Assembly: GCA_000310025.1 (NCBI GenBank)
Contig: FN649735.1
Coordinates: 3,902,108 to 3,966,107 of the forward strand
Length of the DNA stretch: 64,000 nt
Source: Ectocarpus siliculosus
Lineage: Eukaryota; Sar; Phaeophyceae; Ectocarpales; Ectocarpaceae
Direction: 5' to 3'
Made by a program: the position numbers and the translations under genes. The notes under the pieces are model-generated. The model saw only the letters and a list, made by a program, of their open reading frames with translations, did not search any database and was not told where the DNA came from. This document shows, piece after piece, positions 11,101 through 23,100 of this stretch. Position 1 is the stretch's first letter. Every line of letters starts with the position of its first letter.

Positions 11101-14100
11101 CTGATGGCAACAACGAAACGCTCGATCGATCGACAACGACGACAAAAGTGGAGGAGGCCGGACTCCTCTCCTTCGCCGCGGACAACTTGGATGTGCTCAT
11201 CAACCTCTTCGGGTTCATCGCTATCGAGCCAGCGAAGCTCGCCATCCCAGCCGTGAGTAGCGTTTACTGCGGTAGCAAGTGCATGAATCGGTAAAGTTTT
11301 GGCGAGTGCCATCTATGAATATGTACAAGTCCCAGGTTGAACCATCACAGGCGAATGCCGTCGATTTATACTGACTAGGGTATGCATATATCGAAAATCG
11401 CGAATATATATTACTTGTATTTCCCGATCATAGGCGTTCCGCGACATTTGCTCACATTTTTCGAAGGCGAAACGATTGAGTTTTTTTTTTTTCCTCGCGA
11501 GTGGCGCGCTACATTCGATTAAATAGTCCAATGCAGCCTCAAGCTCCCTGCTCACATGAGAGACGTGCCGACTGGGACTGCCTACTCGAAGAAATTAAGT
11601 CCATCAATGAATCAAAGAGGCAGGAGTCTCGTAGACCCTACACCCTACCCTATCCCCCGAAATTCCACCAATTCGCAGGAGTCTCGTAGACCCTAAACCC
11701 TACCCTATCCCCCGAAATTCCACCAATTTCATACTTCATCCTATATGCTTGCTTGTAACCTGCCTCTGTGTTGGTTCCGGCGCACACTGCCGTATGCAAG
11801 TCCCCTGCTGACCTACCTGTCTCGACTCGCTCCTGTGGTACTGTCCCACCATTGTGTGTCGAAACGTCAGGTCGTGAGCGTGGTGAAGGCGCTGAAGGGT
11901 GCGGGTCTGCTCAAGCTGGGCGGAGGCGACGCCGCCCCGGTCGCTGCCTCTCCCGTCAAGGCCACCAAGGTGCGGGAACGAGAACATCGATCGAATCCTT
12001 GCCTTCGCCCCAGTCCGCTGCTTCTTGGGTCGTATGCGTAGTTTTGGCGTTCATGTATTGTGTGGGTTTCGGGTGGTATTTTTTGTTCCTGACGAGCGGT
12101 ATGATGTTTTTTTGGTCAGTTTCGTTTGTGAAAGTTTTTACGCCGGAGCGATGGGTGAGATGTCGCCAAACGTTTTTGAATCATGCATGTCATGTCGCCA
12201 TGCGTGTCTCAGAGTTGACCCTCGCCCCACAAAACTGAGGCTCTCCTGACTAACAAGAGGCCACCTGAGATGACGCGTTCGATCCCTCTACACACCCCTG
12301 TTGCTAATCTCCCCTCCTGTCTATCCCCGAACCCTTCCCACCATGGAATCCTCCCTGGTGAATATCACTAAAACCGTAACTTGGTCCTCTTGTGCAGACC
12401 CTGCCTAACCCATGTCATCGTCCGGACCGTCTTCTGACACGCCTTGTCTCGTCGCGCGACCGACATGCGGGATGGCATGACACAGGCACCCAAGGCGATG
12501 AAGGCGGCTCCCAAGGCGATGAAGGCTGCTCCTAAGCCGAAGGCTGCTCCTAAGCCGAAGGCTGCTCCTAAGGCGAAGGCCGCTCCTAAGGCGAAGGCCG
12601 CTCCTAAGGCGAAGGCCGCTCCTAAGGTCAAGGCTGCCCCTCAGGTCAAGGCTGCGCCTAAGGTCAAGGCGGCTCCCAAGGCGAAGGCTGCCCCCAAGGT
12701 AATGGAAGCGGGAGGGGTTGAAATGGTTCTTGGCACTGCAGCTTGACGTTGCTTGCGTCCTCAAGCGTCTCTCGTATACCCTGCACTACATAGTGCTGTA
12801 CGCTTCCCAATTTTGTTTTTTCGTGAGCGTGAATCTTTCCGAACCTGGTCGAGGCAGGCGTATGGGTGAGGGATGGGACTCCTTACCGGAGGATTTTGTA
12901 GATTCTTTGTTGGTATTCTGTACCGCGCTCGTGTGCACGAACGATACTCCATGGAGTTGTTGAAGTTTTTCAGAAGCGTTTGGGCAGGGTAATAGTAGGC
13001 ATTCGCTCGATTTTCATATTTTGTCAGTATGACGCAACGAATCCATCTCTATCTCTAGAAAACAGTCTTTAAGATATTTTTTTGACGGGGCGTGTGTTGA
13101 ATGAAGCATTCTTCACAACATATGTGTTGGAAGCCGTTTCAGACAAGATATTGCTACGAAGAGGCCGACGTCTTGTCTTCAGTCCACGGTTGCGTCTAGA
13201 ACGCTCTCGCGGTGTGGTGTGCTTGAAAGCTCCCGCATTGTCTGTGGTCTTTCGCACGCCACGCCCAACAAACCTCCCTTCGCATGTCCCCTTTCTTTTG
13301 CACCGATCCGCTGATCATCCATGGCTTTCTGTTTGGCAATGGACTACGGTCGGTGATGGTCATGGTGGTCCGCACAACTCACCACGGCCGCATCGTGATC
13401 TTCACGTCACCTACGCTACTCTGGGCGCCGTGTCCGCGACGGGGCTTGGGTTTACCGCCACGCATCGCTCCCCGACTCGGATGGATGGATTTTCCACATA
13501 TCCTGAATCTTTGATGATTGATGGGTATTTGATGGATCCTCGTTGGACCCTTGGCGGGTTTGGTTTTCCTGACCAACCCCGATCGATCCATTTTTTGATG
13601 GATGTTCCGGTGACTGGCGTCTGGTGTAACCGCTCTTCACGGGAAACTTTCGCGGGTCGCCATACACCGAATTCATCCAATACAGCCCGCACCCAAGAAG
13701 GCAGCTCCCGTCAAGAGGGCAGCACCGAGGTGCGTTGACGCCATCGAATTAAGTAGTTATTGGCCGTCGGGCAGTCCGGTACTTGAACCGACTGTGCTCT
13801 GTGCATACCCGTACCATTTCGTTTTATTTTTCCCAAGAACAGGACTTGAGCGGTTTGTGCCTGTAGCTCTTGTGTTGGGTTTTCCTATCAGTCGCATGTG
13901 CGCTTCTGCACTTCGTCTCTACGTTCTCAGCCTTTGGGATCTTTCATCATCTTTCGCATTGCTCATTCTGTTTTTTGCTTGTCCCTCACGTCCCTCCCCT
14001 CCTCCCACCCCCTCTCGTTTCTGCCCTTGCACGTTTCGCTTTTCCCTTGCGAATTGCGTGCCACACGTCACGGGATACTGGTCTGCGGAATCTCATGACC

Positions 14101-14389
14101 AAACAGTCCACAGGGAAACATCGCAAACCTCCCCAAGGCCCTCTAATTGGGCCGCACGTTGATTCTGCCGCATTTTTCGATTGTCCCGCCCATCGGTTGC
14201 ACCGCACGTCCAGCGTTGAAGATTTTCTAGCCGGTGCCGTATGTTTTCTGTCCGTCTTTGGTATGTGTGTTTAGAGGTGGAGAGTGCAGTGGCATCAGAA
14301 AGGCGGCGTTGGCAACTCGCAGGAGTCAGCGAAATAGTGTTTTCTTACGGGTAACAGCAGCATATGCTCTCCTCTTCGCTGGGGCATGA
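5839..14389 (+). CDS. Plastid-targeted RIQ/DUF1118-like protein with Lys/Ala/Pro-rich tail
   Basis: Exons: 5839-5903, 7803-8025, 9001-9060, 10438-10507, 11149-11252, 11871-11969, 12486-12698, 13686-13729 and, less surely, 14275-14389 with the stop. Every junction has GT...AG and keeps phase (2,0,0,1,0,0,0,2), giving ~330 residues. Exon 1 encodes a signal peptide, MKTGLAFIAMAVAAEAF, ending in an AEAF|VTPSG site. This is the AF-type bipartite presequence used to enter secondary red plastids; exon 2 adds a Ser-rich transit region. Residues ~97-205 carry repeated GLLS-x-LE-x-AG-like motifs (SGLLSELEDAGLTLSEAEKL, then LEEAGLLSFA) and a hydrophobic stretch. These resemble the thylakoid RIQ1/RIQ2 (DUF1118) family, which affects antenna organisation and NPQ in plants. 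Residues ~208-290 are KAAPK-type repeats like a histone H1 tail. The family call is by motif only; the last exon is tentative. Confidence 0.7.
7840..8137 (+). repeat. Trinucleotide and poly-T microsatellites in and after exon 2
   Basis: A GTC/TCG run near 7829-7853 lies inside the coding exon and gives the poly-Ser stretch of the transit region. Just inside the following intron come (CGT)n at about 8047-8071, (TGT)n at about 8077-8102, and an uninterrupted run of about 35 T ending at 8137. Long frames here that read as poly-Lys, poly-Thr, poly-Asp or poly-Phe are artefacts of the repeats. Confidence 0.9.
9641..9821 (+). repeat. Tandem duplication, ~90-bp unit, two copies
   Basis: Units 9641-9730 and 9731-9821 are nearly identical, both running from CCTTTTTGTGGGGGGTTC-like sequence to CCCACCCGCCAGTGTCAGA. 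They differ by one or two substitutions and one T. The pair sits in the intron between 9061 and 10437 of the plastid-protein gene and creates a repeated shadow reading frame. Confidence 0.9.
9908..9930 (+). repeat. (CA)n microsatellite
   Basis: An uninterrupted CA dinucleotide run of about eleven units in the same intron. Confidence 0.9.
10075..10206 (+). repeat. Tandem duplication, 66-bp unit, two copies
   Basis: Units 10075-10140 and 10141-10206 start GTCCCAATGRATTGTTTCG and end TGGTGGATGAAGCC. They differ at two positions. The pair lies in the intron before the exon at 10438, so it lengthens the intron without touching coding sequence. Confidence 0.9.
11621..11730 (+). repeat. Tandem duplication, 55-bp unit, two copies
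   Basis: Units start CAGGAGTCTCGTAGACCC at 11621 and 11676. The second contains CCCTAAACCCTACCC, which looks like a plant-type telomere repeat but is only part of this duplicated unit. Intronic, between exons ending 11252 and starting 11871. Confidence 0.85.
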
Positions 14390-17198
14390 TGCAATACAGT
14401 AGAGTACCACGTTCTACGAGCTTGTTGGTAAGCGTATGGTAAACCTTACACACGGTGCTACACCAGCCCGTCCTTTGTGTTGTTGTTCATAGTTTGGGTA
14501 GAAGGAATGTCATGTCCACTTGGGTTGTGGCCGCAACCCCACCAGGTGCCAATGTGTCTCGGTTGGCGAGCATAGAGATTTTCAAACTAGTCCTGCTGCA
14601 GACGAAAGGGTGGTGGCTTTGTTGTTGCCGTATGAAAATTGACTCTGGTCGAAGTGGCATGATGCATGAACAGAGGGATGGCTCAGTATTTCGTTCTACC
14701 ACTTACATGATGGACGTCATATTTTCGTTCCACCACTTTGACGGTCGAATGAACGCGTTGTCCACGAAGACAAAACATGACTGAATTTTGGGCGTGCCGC
14801 CAACCGTGATGCCGGGGATGTTGAGAGTCGTGCAGCACAGCGAAGACTTTTCGACATGGTAGTGTAGGTCTCTCTGACGTCACACAATGAATGATTGCTT
14901 GGTAGGTTATTTCGCGCTTTTTAGCAAGGCACGCTTGGCGAGCAAGCGTAGAGTGTTGGCTCGGGCGGCAGGCGGCGTGGCTTTAAACCCGTCTTTTGAG
15001 ACGTTTTTAGGAAGGTTTGAGGCACTTAGCTCTTCGCAGTCCGGACTCGATTTGCATGCACGCGTGATATCCCGCCCACGCATGGATATCGGCGCGCAGA
15101 GAGCATCATCACAGAGTTAATCATCACATGAATTAAGAACCTGAACATACATGGTCGACAACTACAACCTGCGTGTTAGCACACAACACACCGCAGTGTG
15201 TAGTGCGTGAGCTTAAATGAAAAACTCTGGGTTTGGGACCAAGACGTGATCCATGCTTTCGGCAAACAAATCGTGAGTTCCCGCTATGTGGATCAGGAGG
15301 GCGGTCGGATAAGTTTTTGCGAGCTCGATTTTTTGTTTTTGTTTTGTCTTCACTTCAAATCAGCGCTCACAGCACTAGTGCCGTTTACTCCAACCCGTGG
15401 TCACACAGAAGAGCCCCTCTCTACCCTCCCCTCCTGCGGTACTTTGCCGATTTTAATTCGAGAAGAGTTCAGCACTCTCTTCCCTCTGTGTACACACGAA
15501 CTAGCGCTATCCACTATAATAGGCCAGAAGCGGAAGCGAGAGAAAAACTCACTTTGCAAGAAAAGCTCGCTTACGCCGGGATTCGAACCCCTGACCTGAC
15601 CTCTAGACTATAGAAGGTTTCGAGGATACCAACTAGAGCTCGATGCATGGCAATGAATGGGCGGTGTTCATGTTGCCACGCCACCGAAACTGCTCTTCAG
15701 AGTCCGTTTTTTTCTGCCAGCTGTTTCGCCCTCTAGCTGGGGTCAGTGTAATCGGGCGACAGAAAGCGTCCCCGCTCGATATATTGGCCTTTTACGTGGG
15801 GGTGAACCTGACAAATGAATTTGGGGCGCTTGACTCGGCTCTCCGATATACTTCATGAAGAGCGCAACATCGCATTGTATTGCTGAGGCGAAAGTTCTCC
15901 CGAATGAGTGACCGTCGTTTCGCTGTGACCTTCCCCAGGTGCATGCATGCAGAATGCGCTTAATTAACTACAAACCAGAGATGATTCGATCACGGCTCAG
16001 CCTCATCTGAAGCCGATACATAGAATGAAATATTTGCGTTTCCAGCATATAAGTGCCCGATGTGCGGGTTGATCTCTGCCCTCTCCGTTTTACCTGCAGG
16101 TTTTTTCGTTGTGTTGGGTGGTATCGCTTGTCGGGTACACAGTTTTGTCTAGCTGGCGTGAGACCACGAAAGGCGTCGCCGTCAGTGGGACCGGTATGGA
16201 TGTTAAAAGGTACGTCTTGAGCACATTCTCTGGGGGGAATTTTAACACAACTCAAAAGACGTTCACAAAACTCAAACGACGCATCATAGACGCTTTTACA
16301 TAGCTGTGAAGACAACATCAACAACCGGATGCTTGGCTCCCCCCCCCCTATTGTTTTTTATCCTCTGGCAACATCGAGATAGAAAACGTATCAACAAGAT
16401 TCAATGGCCGACTTCGAGCTATCGGACTCCAAATATTTTGCGTGAGAAGCACGCAATCAAAACCTAGCAACCGGAACAACACGGACGACGCAAGGGATTC
16501 TGACTCCACAACAAACAAAAAAAGCATACCGATGTTCGCTGCTTAGATCCAGCCTACCATCATTTCATGTATCGTCCTCTATTCCCCTATAGTATTGTGT
16601 CAGCAGGAAAGAAAACACAGCCCTTAGATTATTACGAAAAGCTTTCCAACGCAATCCGCCATAAAGGTCGGCCAAACGTCTTCACACCGCGTCATTGGAG
16701 GAGAGACAACATTTGACAAGTTGTGAACCCTATTTTCAAGCGCGCCAAATTCGCCATGAACAAGGTCAGTCGCATCCACCCCAGTTACCGGACTCGTCCG
16801 GTAAAACCCGTTCAGATATAAAAGCTCCAATTTCACGAAACATGAGAAGCAAGGACGGCAGCGAATCTACACTAAAATCTACCATGATGACCTGCTGCCC
16901 TTGACGGTGAATGAAATGATGAAATCTAAAGCTGAGCCTTCACCGAGTTTGGCGTTGATAAATCAACGGCCTGTTCTGTACAGAAGAAGTGGACGCCCCC
17001 AGAGTAGATATGGTACACGGTAGATACGACACGTCTTTCAGTTGGCCTCTGTCTCGCCCAAGCTTGCTTCCAGTCAACAACTCTACAGACACGCTTGACT
17101 CGGGCGACTAAATAATATCAAAATAACAACATGCGAACCCGGCAGAAAAATGTGTGAGCGCTGATTGATACCCAGCAGTCGTGTAAAAAAAAAAAATG
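14390..17198. other. Intergenic region between convergent genes
   Basis: This lies between the 3' end of the plus-strand plastid-protein gene and the stop codon of the minus-strand GARP gene. No exon with supporting splice sites was found. It holds one tRNA-like relic (15570-15650), a C run near 16338, and a poly-A/T tract at 17185-17196 just downstream of the GARP stop codon. If the tentative last exon at 14275-14389 is wrong, a true last exon of the plastid gene could lie here. Confidence 0.5.
15570..15650 (-). repeat. tRNA-like relic or SINE head (pol III box A/B-like)
   Basis: On the minus strand the sequence has a D-loop-like AGTTGGTA. About 45 bases later comes GGGTTCGAATCCCGG, an exact match to the conserved T-loop/box B core. 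A five-pair anticodon-like stem can be drawn between them. The T stem has only three good pairs, the acceptor stem does not close, and the base after the would-be anticodon is a pyrimidine. A functional tRNA is therefore unlikely; a decayed tRNA or a tRNA-derived SINE fits better. Confidence 0.35.
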
Positions 17199-20100
17199 CT
17201 ACCCGGACTGCGGGGTGTCCAGCAGGAAACTGAACAGCTGCGCGTCCAACTTATCCTCGTCCCAGTTCCAGTCGGCGTTCATCAAGGTCGGGGTATCTCC
17301 GTCACTCCGAGGCAAAGACACCCCGTACTGCTGTGACGTCATCATGCCGTTGCCGCTACCGAGTGCTTCCGCTCCATGCGTTGCGGCGGTGCCGTTGTCT
17401 GGTGGGGGGGCTGGCAGCGGGCCATCCCCTGTTCTTGCCTTTGCGGTGTTAGTTGCACCGCCACCAGAAGTAGAGTTGACGCCGAACGCAGGGCCGCCGT
17501 CCGCTTCCACGTTTGTTGCGGGTGCCTGGGCGCATGGCATACGACAGGGGTTCACGGACGGAAAAGCGATCGATGACACGGGGTTAGGGGTGCATAGGAG
17601 CAGGTCGCCGTAGACTGACTGGGCCTCGAGACGACAGAAGACAAGAGCGACATCGCTGGGGGAGAAGCGAATTGAGCGTGTCTACGCTGGCCCACACGCA
17701 AAAGACCTACAATACACTCGTTCTTCTCGTCGGAAATGACTGAGGGTTTGTTCGGGATAATGCACGAGTTCGGCGAACAAACAAGTTGTCTTTTATCAGT
17801 CTCGGTCGACGTGGGGGCACCGCTGTGTACGATACGTGCCACGCCAAACAGTACAAAACCTGGTATCAAACAGCAGCAACAAGAGAAATGCACAACATAA
17901 AAACAGCAACAGACGAAAAATCTTGCAGCAAGAGACCCAACTACATAAACTCACCGTGCCTGTAGGCCCCGACCCTGTAGTAGAACCGCTGCTGTTGTCT
18001 TCGCCTGGAGGTATCCTTGGAGCGGGAAGCGCGAACCCGTCGGCGCTACTATTACCAGCAACGTTGGCGGTAGCGCCGTGGGCATCTCCCACGTCGCCGT
18101 CGGCGTTGGTCCCTCCCCCTTCTTGGAGCCCCTGCCGTTGCTCTTGCTGTGCGTGCAGCTGCAACTGGTTCTGCAGACAGCAAGGAAGGCACACGCAAAA
18201 GGCTGAAAAAATAAATAAAATGTTGAATCTCGAAGGCAAGCACTGCAGGAGGGGTGGATAGGGGGCCTTGGGGGGAGGAGAGCCTTCTGTGTGATGTGAC
18301 CACGGGTTGGAGCGCTCCTACACGGCAGAAAGACTGCGTGTTAAAATAAAAAGTCATGAAAAAAAAGAGTCGTCGCCGTGGGGCAGCATCCACGAGGACG
18401 GTGGGAAACAGTCAGCCAACCGGAACTCACCGCACCGGACAGACCACTACCGCTGAAACGTTTTAGAGTCAAGCGAACCACGGAAGACAAGACGTTGACC
18501 CTCCCTGCTCCCTTCGCAAACCCCGTAGCGACGAAGATTTCGGCCAAACCCAACCATGGCAAGACGACAAAAGCTTGGTGTACCCTTTAAGCCACAAGTA
18601 GGGGGCCCGGTTATAGCAACCCCTGTTAACCACCACAAAACCACGTCGCACCTCCACACCTCGGTAGCAAAACTGAAACTGACATATAATTGGTAGTTCG
18701 GTTCAGCGACCTGCCCTGAAGAGCGCCCACATTTCGTCGTGACACTGCAGTAGGGGTCGCTACACGCCCCCCCCCCGCTGTATGCAAATCCTTCGTGCAA
18801 GGAAAAAAACTGCTGTCCCACACGAAAAAAACGTTGTGCGTGGTTAGCCCTGGAGCGCTACTACTACACACTATACTGCTGTCGTACAACGACGATCTTA
18901 GTTTTTCACGATTAAGTTGTACTTCACATTTTTCTCCATTGCATTCTTTCGATTTCGCACTTGGTGGTCGCCATCTTTGCAGGCAAATGCCCATTGGTGA
19001 TACCCTTTACGCGTGATACTTGTCGAGTCGAGTAATGCCTACCTTTGGTGCACACAACAGATCTGCCTAGCCTGCGAATCCTGAGCCATGCACGGAGTCT
19101 TCGACAACGGGCCAAACCCGACAACACCAACGAACGGCAACATGATCACGCACGAACCTTTTGCCTGGCCCGCATCACTCTGTGGATGTCCATGCTCGAC
19201 TGCATCTCCATTCTCAGGCTGGTCTCGTCCAGCGCCTCCGCCGCGACGTTGCCCACGTCCAACATGTCCGTCTCCCAGTAGTCCCCGGTTTCCAACCCTA
19301 GCCCGAAGTACCCCCCTCCTTCTCGGGGGGCACCGCCGCTTGGACCCCCCCCCCCGTCGGAAGCACCCATCGCCACCGGCGTTACCGCCGCCCCCGCGGC
19401 TTCCTCTGACGGTGCCGCAGCTTCTGTCGCGGGGTCGTTGCTCGAAGAAGGCGCGGCCGTTTTGTCCACCGGGTTTTTGTCGGCGGGGGGGGTGGGCACG
19501 AAGGAAAAAAGGTTCGCGGAGCCCCCCGGGATGGCGGCTCTCGTCGATGTCGGCGCGTTTGCTGGAGGCTGGGTCGGGACCGGGTTCGCCACGTTCATGC
19601 TCTGGGCCGAAGCTTGCAGCATGCTGGCCACTCCGGCGTATGTCCCTATCCCCTGTTGGAAAACGAAAACCGTATGGCAAGCGCGCGATATCTTTGGCTT
19701 GATACGGAATACGTACCGATCCCCGTACTAGAAAAAAACGGCCGTACGGCAAACGTACGATCACTTTTGGGTAGATAGAAGAGGAGCCGGGACTGTCGAT
19801 GCGAGCCCGCACATAAAAGGCTGATTGCTGTATGTCTTGCAATATCATTGGTTGAGAAAAACACGGACGCATAGTAGTACATCTTATTGGTTTCGCTTGC
19901 TTCGGAGATCTCTGGCTGATGACCACGGTCCCAGCTTTGGATACAGATAAGGACCTCCGACACGCCGCGAGTGAGGGGCATAGAGGCAGGAATAGGGTTG
20001 CTGGTGTCATTTGATAACGGAGGAAGAACGCGTGAACGACAAGCACCTACTAAAAGCGAGAACATAGGGTAAAAACAAGAGACAAGAACAAGACCATCAC

Positions 20101-23100
20101 ATGTCAGCATCACCGGGCAGTAGGAAACCCAAGCATACCAACGAGAGCTAAATCGTACTTGTAAACCCCCTAAAAAAAAAAATCGACGAAACACCACCAC
20201 CAGGGAACCAGGCAAACCAACAGCTGAATCGTAGCAAGATACATCATACGAGACTTGAGACCGCTCACCACAGGCCGTGCCGGTATCGGAACCCTATCGC
20301 CGCTGCCGCCGGCGACACGAACCGTCGCGCTAACCTTTCGGTTGCCGGGGAAAGCGGCAAGACCACCGTTGCCCTCAGGCGGACACGGCAAAGACGAGGA
20401 TGGCCATGGCGACGCCAAGGGAGACGATTTCCGCTGCTGGTTCTGCGGCCAGAGGCCGCTGGTGCCGCCACCGCCGGACACGTTCAAGGGTGCGGTCGAA
20501 TGACAGCCACCTGAAGAGAGTTGGGGTTGGGTTCGAAGGTCAAGGAAAATGTCTTGAGAGTGCACGAAACAATTTTTTGAATGGAGGACCTCCTCTACCC
20601 TTGGTAAGGAGCATAGGTCTGATGAGCTTTCAAAAGTAATGAACCATTGGTCACATCGTACAACATAATGGGTGAGGGTGCCAAAAAACAGCTGCCTACG
20701 AGGACGAGCGGTGCGCTAGAGTAGATGTTTCAAATCAAACTTGTTCTTGAACGCTTGGGTAACTTTGATCAGCTTGGAAGCAGCCAAAAGCAGAGCAAAG
20801 ACTGACTGCAGCAGTCCTTCATGATTGTCTGGGAAAAAACGGCAAGCTAGAACGCGCGATACGATAGGCGAAAAAGAAGTTGCGACTAAAACGAAACAAG
20901 CAACATTTTTGCAACGCGTGTATATTTGTTACAATTATTTGGCGTTATTCGAGGTGTATCACAGTAAAAAAATATTGACTACCGTGGGCACAGGAGTGGC
21001 TGACATCCACGAGGGGGCTACGAGTGCTGTCATGGCACCGCCGTCGTCATGCACACCTTGACAACGCACCAAGAGACGCCCATCAGGTCCGCCACGCAGC
21101 AAAACCGAAACTCGCGAAAGCCACAAACCTCCAAACGGAAGCATACGTACCGCCTTCTGGAGTCTCGCCCAACGACGGAGCAGCCGCAGCAGCAGCCCCA
21201 CGGGCGTCCGGCCTGCTGGCCACCGGGAAACCCACCAATCGCATCTGCGTCCGTGACGACAGCAGCAACAGCAAAAACAACAACACCCGAGAGTCAGCCG
21301 AGGGTAGCACCTTCCGTTGTGTATTCGATAAACTTGAGCGAAAAATTTACAACGTGAGATCTTCCCGCTTCACTCGCCTTACGGGGTGTAACCACGGCCC
21401 ATCACCGTCACAAAAACGCCATCACGTCATAGGAGTACTGTAGGCAACACTAGTAGAATTGGGGCTCGCCCCACCCCTTGACTTCACACGGTTCAGAAGC
21501 TGGTTGGATTGATCTACTCGCGAAACGTTCCAAGTCGTCGTCGACGTCGACCATAAACACGCCTCCGTTCCAACCATGTGCTGCTGTACCCCGATTACAA
21601 AGGAAGGGCATCGTACGAGCGACACGTAAGTTGAACACAAAACTTCAAGAGTCAAGGAAGACATGTCGGAATACTCATCACCCAGGTGAAACCACTCTGT
21701 GCCCCTGTGCAGCACGGAAAAGTGCAGCACTACCTCATTTTTTCATCATTGGGCAATGTGCCACGCATGGGTGTCGGCGGTGCGAATACTCCATACTCCT
21801 ATGCTATGCTATCGACGGAGCAATGCCCTCGACGTCAAAAGTGTACGCGCTAAGCGGTACCGGGAATCGACCGGAGAAAGTGTTGGTACGTAGAGAGGAT
21901 CAAGAGCAACAGTGGCACCCACAACCGACACGCACAACGAAGGCACATACCTTCTCCATGAGGGCGGTCTTGAGGGCTTGCTGTGTCTCCATCGCGTTCA
22001 TTATAATCCCGTGAGCACTCCGCTGCACCTGTCAAGCATCGCGACGACAAGAACCCAAGCTTGAACATGCCACGTCACAGGTGTTATGTTCTCGCCCATA
22101 TACTTTGGGCGCCAGTCTACACCTTTCCGCATCCAGAGGTGGTCCCTCAGAAGTGCCGGTATGTGCCCGCCAGATTCACCGGCACAATAACGGGCACCCG
22201 GCACATCTACGCAGAGAGTGCGACAGCTTGAATGCTCCATCCATGACACGCGATTTTTAACCGGCACTTTTCAGCCGGTACTACGTATTGAGAGACCCCC
22301 GCTGAATATTCGACGCATGCGTCAGCCGGGGTCAAGCAGGAGTGAGAGGGGAACACACAGGGGCTATCATGCATATGGAACACAAAACATATGCGCTGAT
22401 GAACAAGTGATTCTGCAAGGCGGCATACAAAAAAATGGTACTTCGAAGCATGAGAAACCGCCGAGAGTTAGAGTTGAAGTGAAGTGCGCCACACTGCCTG
22501 CCGTTCGTTTGCGATGAGATCGCGGTGCAATGCCAGTAAAAGAACATGCCGTGGTCGAATACCACCATGAGCTATGCCATGCCATGCCATGCTGGCAGTC
22601 AAATAATTGACCCATTCACTCTGATTGTAAACGTATGAAAAATTATAACCTAACCCTATGCCACGCCACGCCACCCCATCCTGGCAGCCAAAGATAATAT
22701 CCTGTTCACCATGCACGAGGACGAGAGGGAATACCAAAGAGCCAATCACGCATGTCGAGAGAGACCGTTCGCGCAACAACCCGGCGGCACTAAGGACAAC
22801 TTCTCGAGCTAGACACTGCAGTGCTTTTTTAACTCAGCACGCCTCCAGTTACAGCTGAATAATCGCTTCGAACCACCCAAGTGTAACCTTCGAAACGAAT
22901 CACCGCAGAACCTAGTCGCGCTGGCGCGCACGGTGGCCCATGCCAGCTCAATGGTATTCAAGAAATCTTCGAGAAGCCCGAGAAAACCAAAAAGCAAACC
23001 ACAACATTCCCGAAGGCCTGAAAGTATCCGCAAAGGCGAGGCCAAGCTTGAGCTAAACATCTGAACTGCACCTCATCTACGTATATCGACGCGTCCTTGT

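Noticed and set aside
11690-11705. CCCTAAACCC as an interstitial telomere
   Set aside because: Only one partial unit, and it is part of a 55-bp tandem duplication.
15570-15650. Functional tRNA gene
   Set aside because: Box B is perfect, but the T stem and acceptor stem do not pair, so it is kept only as a relic.
19088-19702. 204-codon plus-strand frame
   Set aside because: Antisense shadow of the phase-consistent GARP exon 19652-19158.
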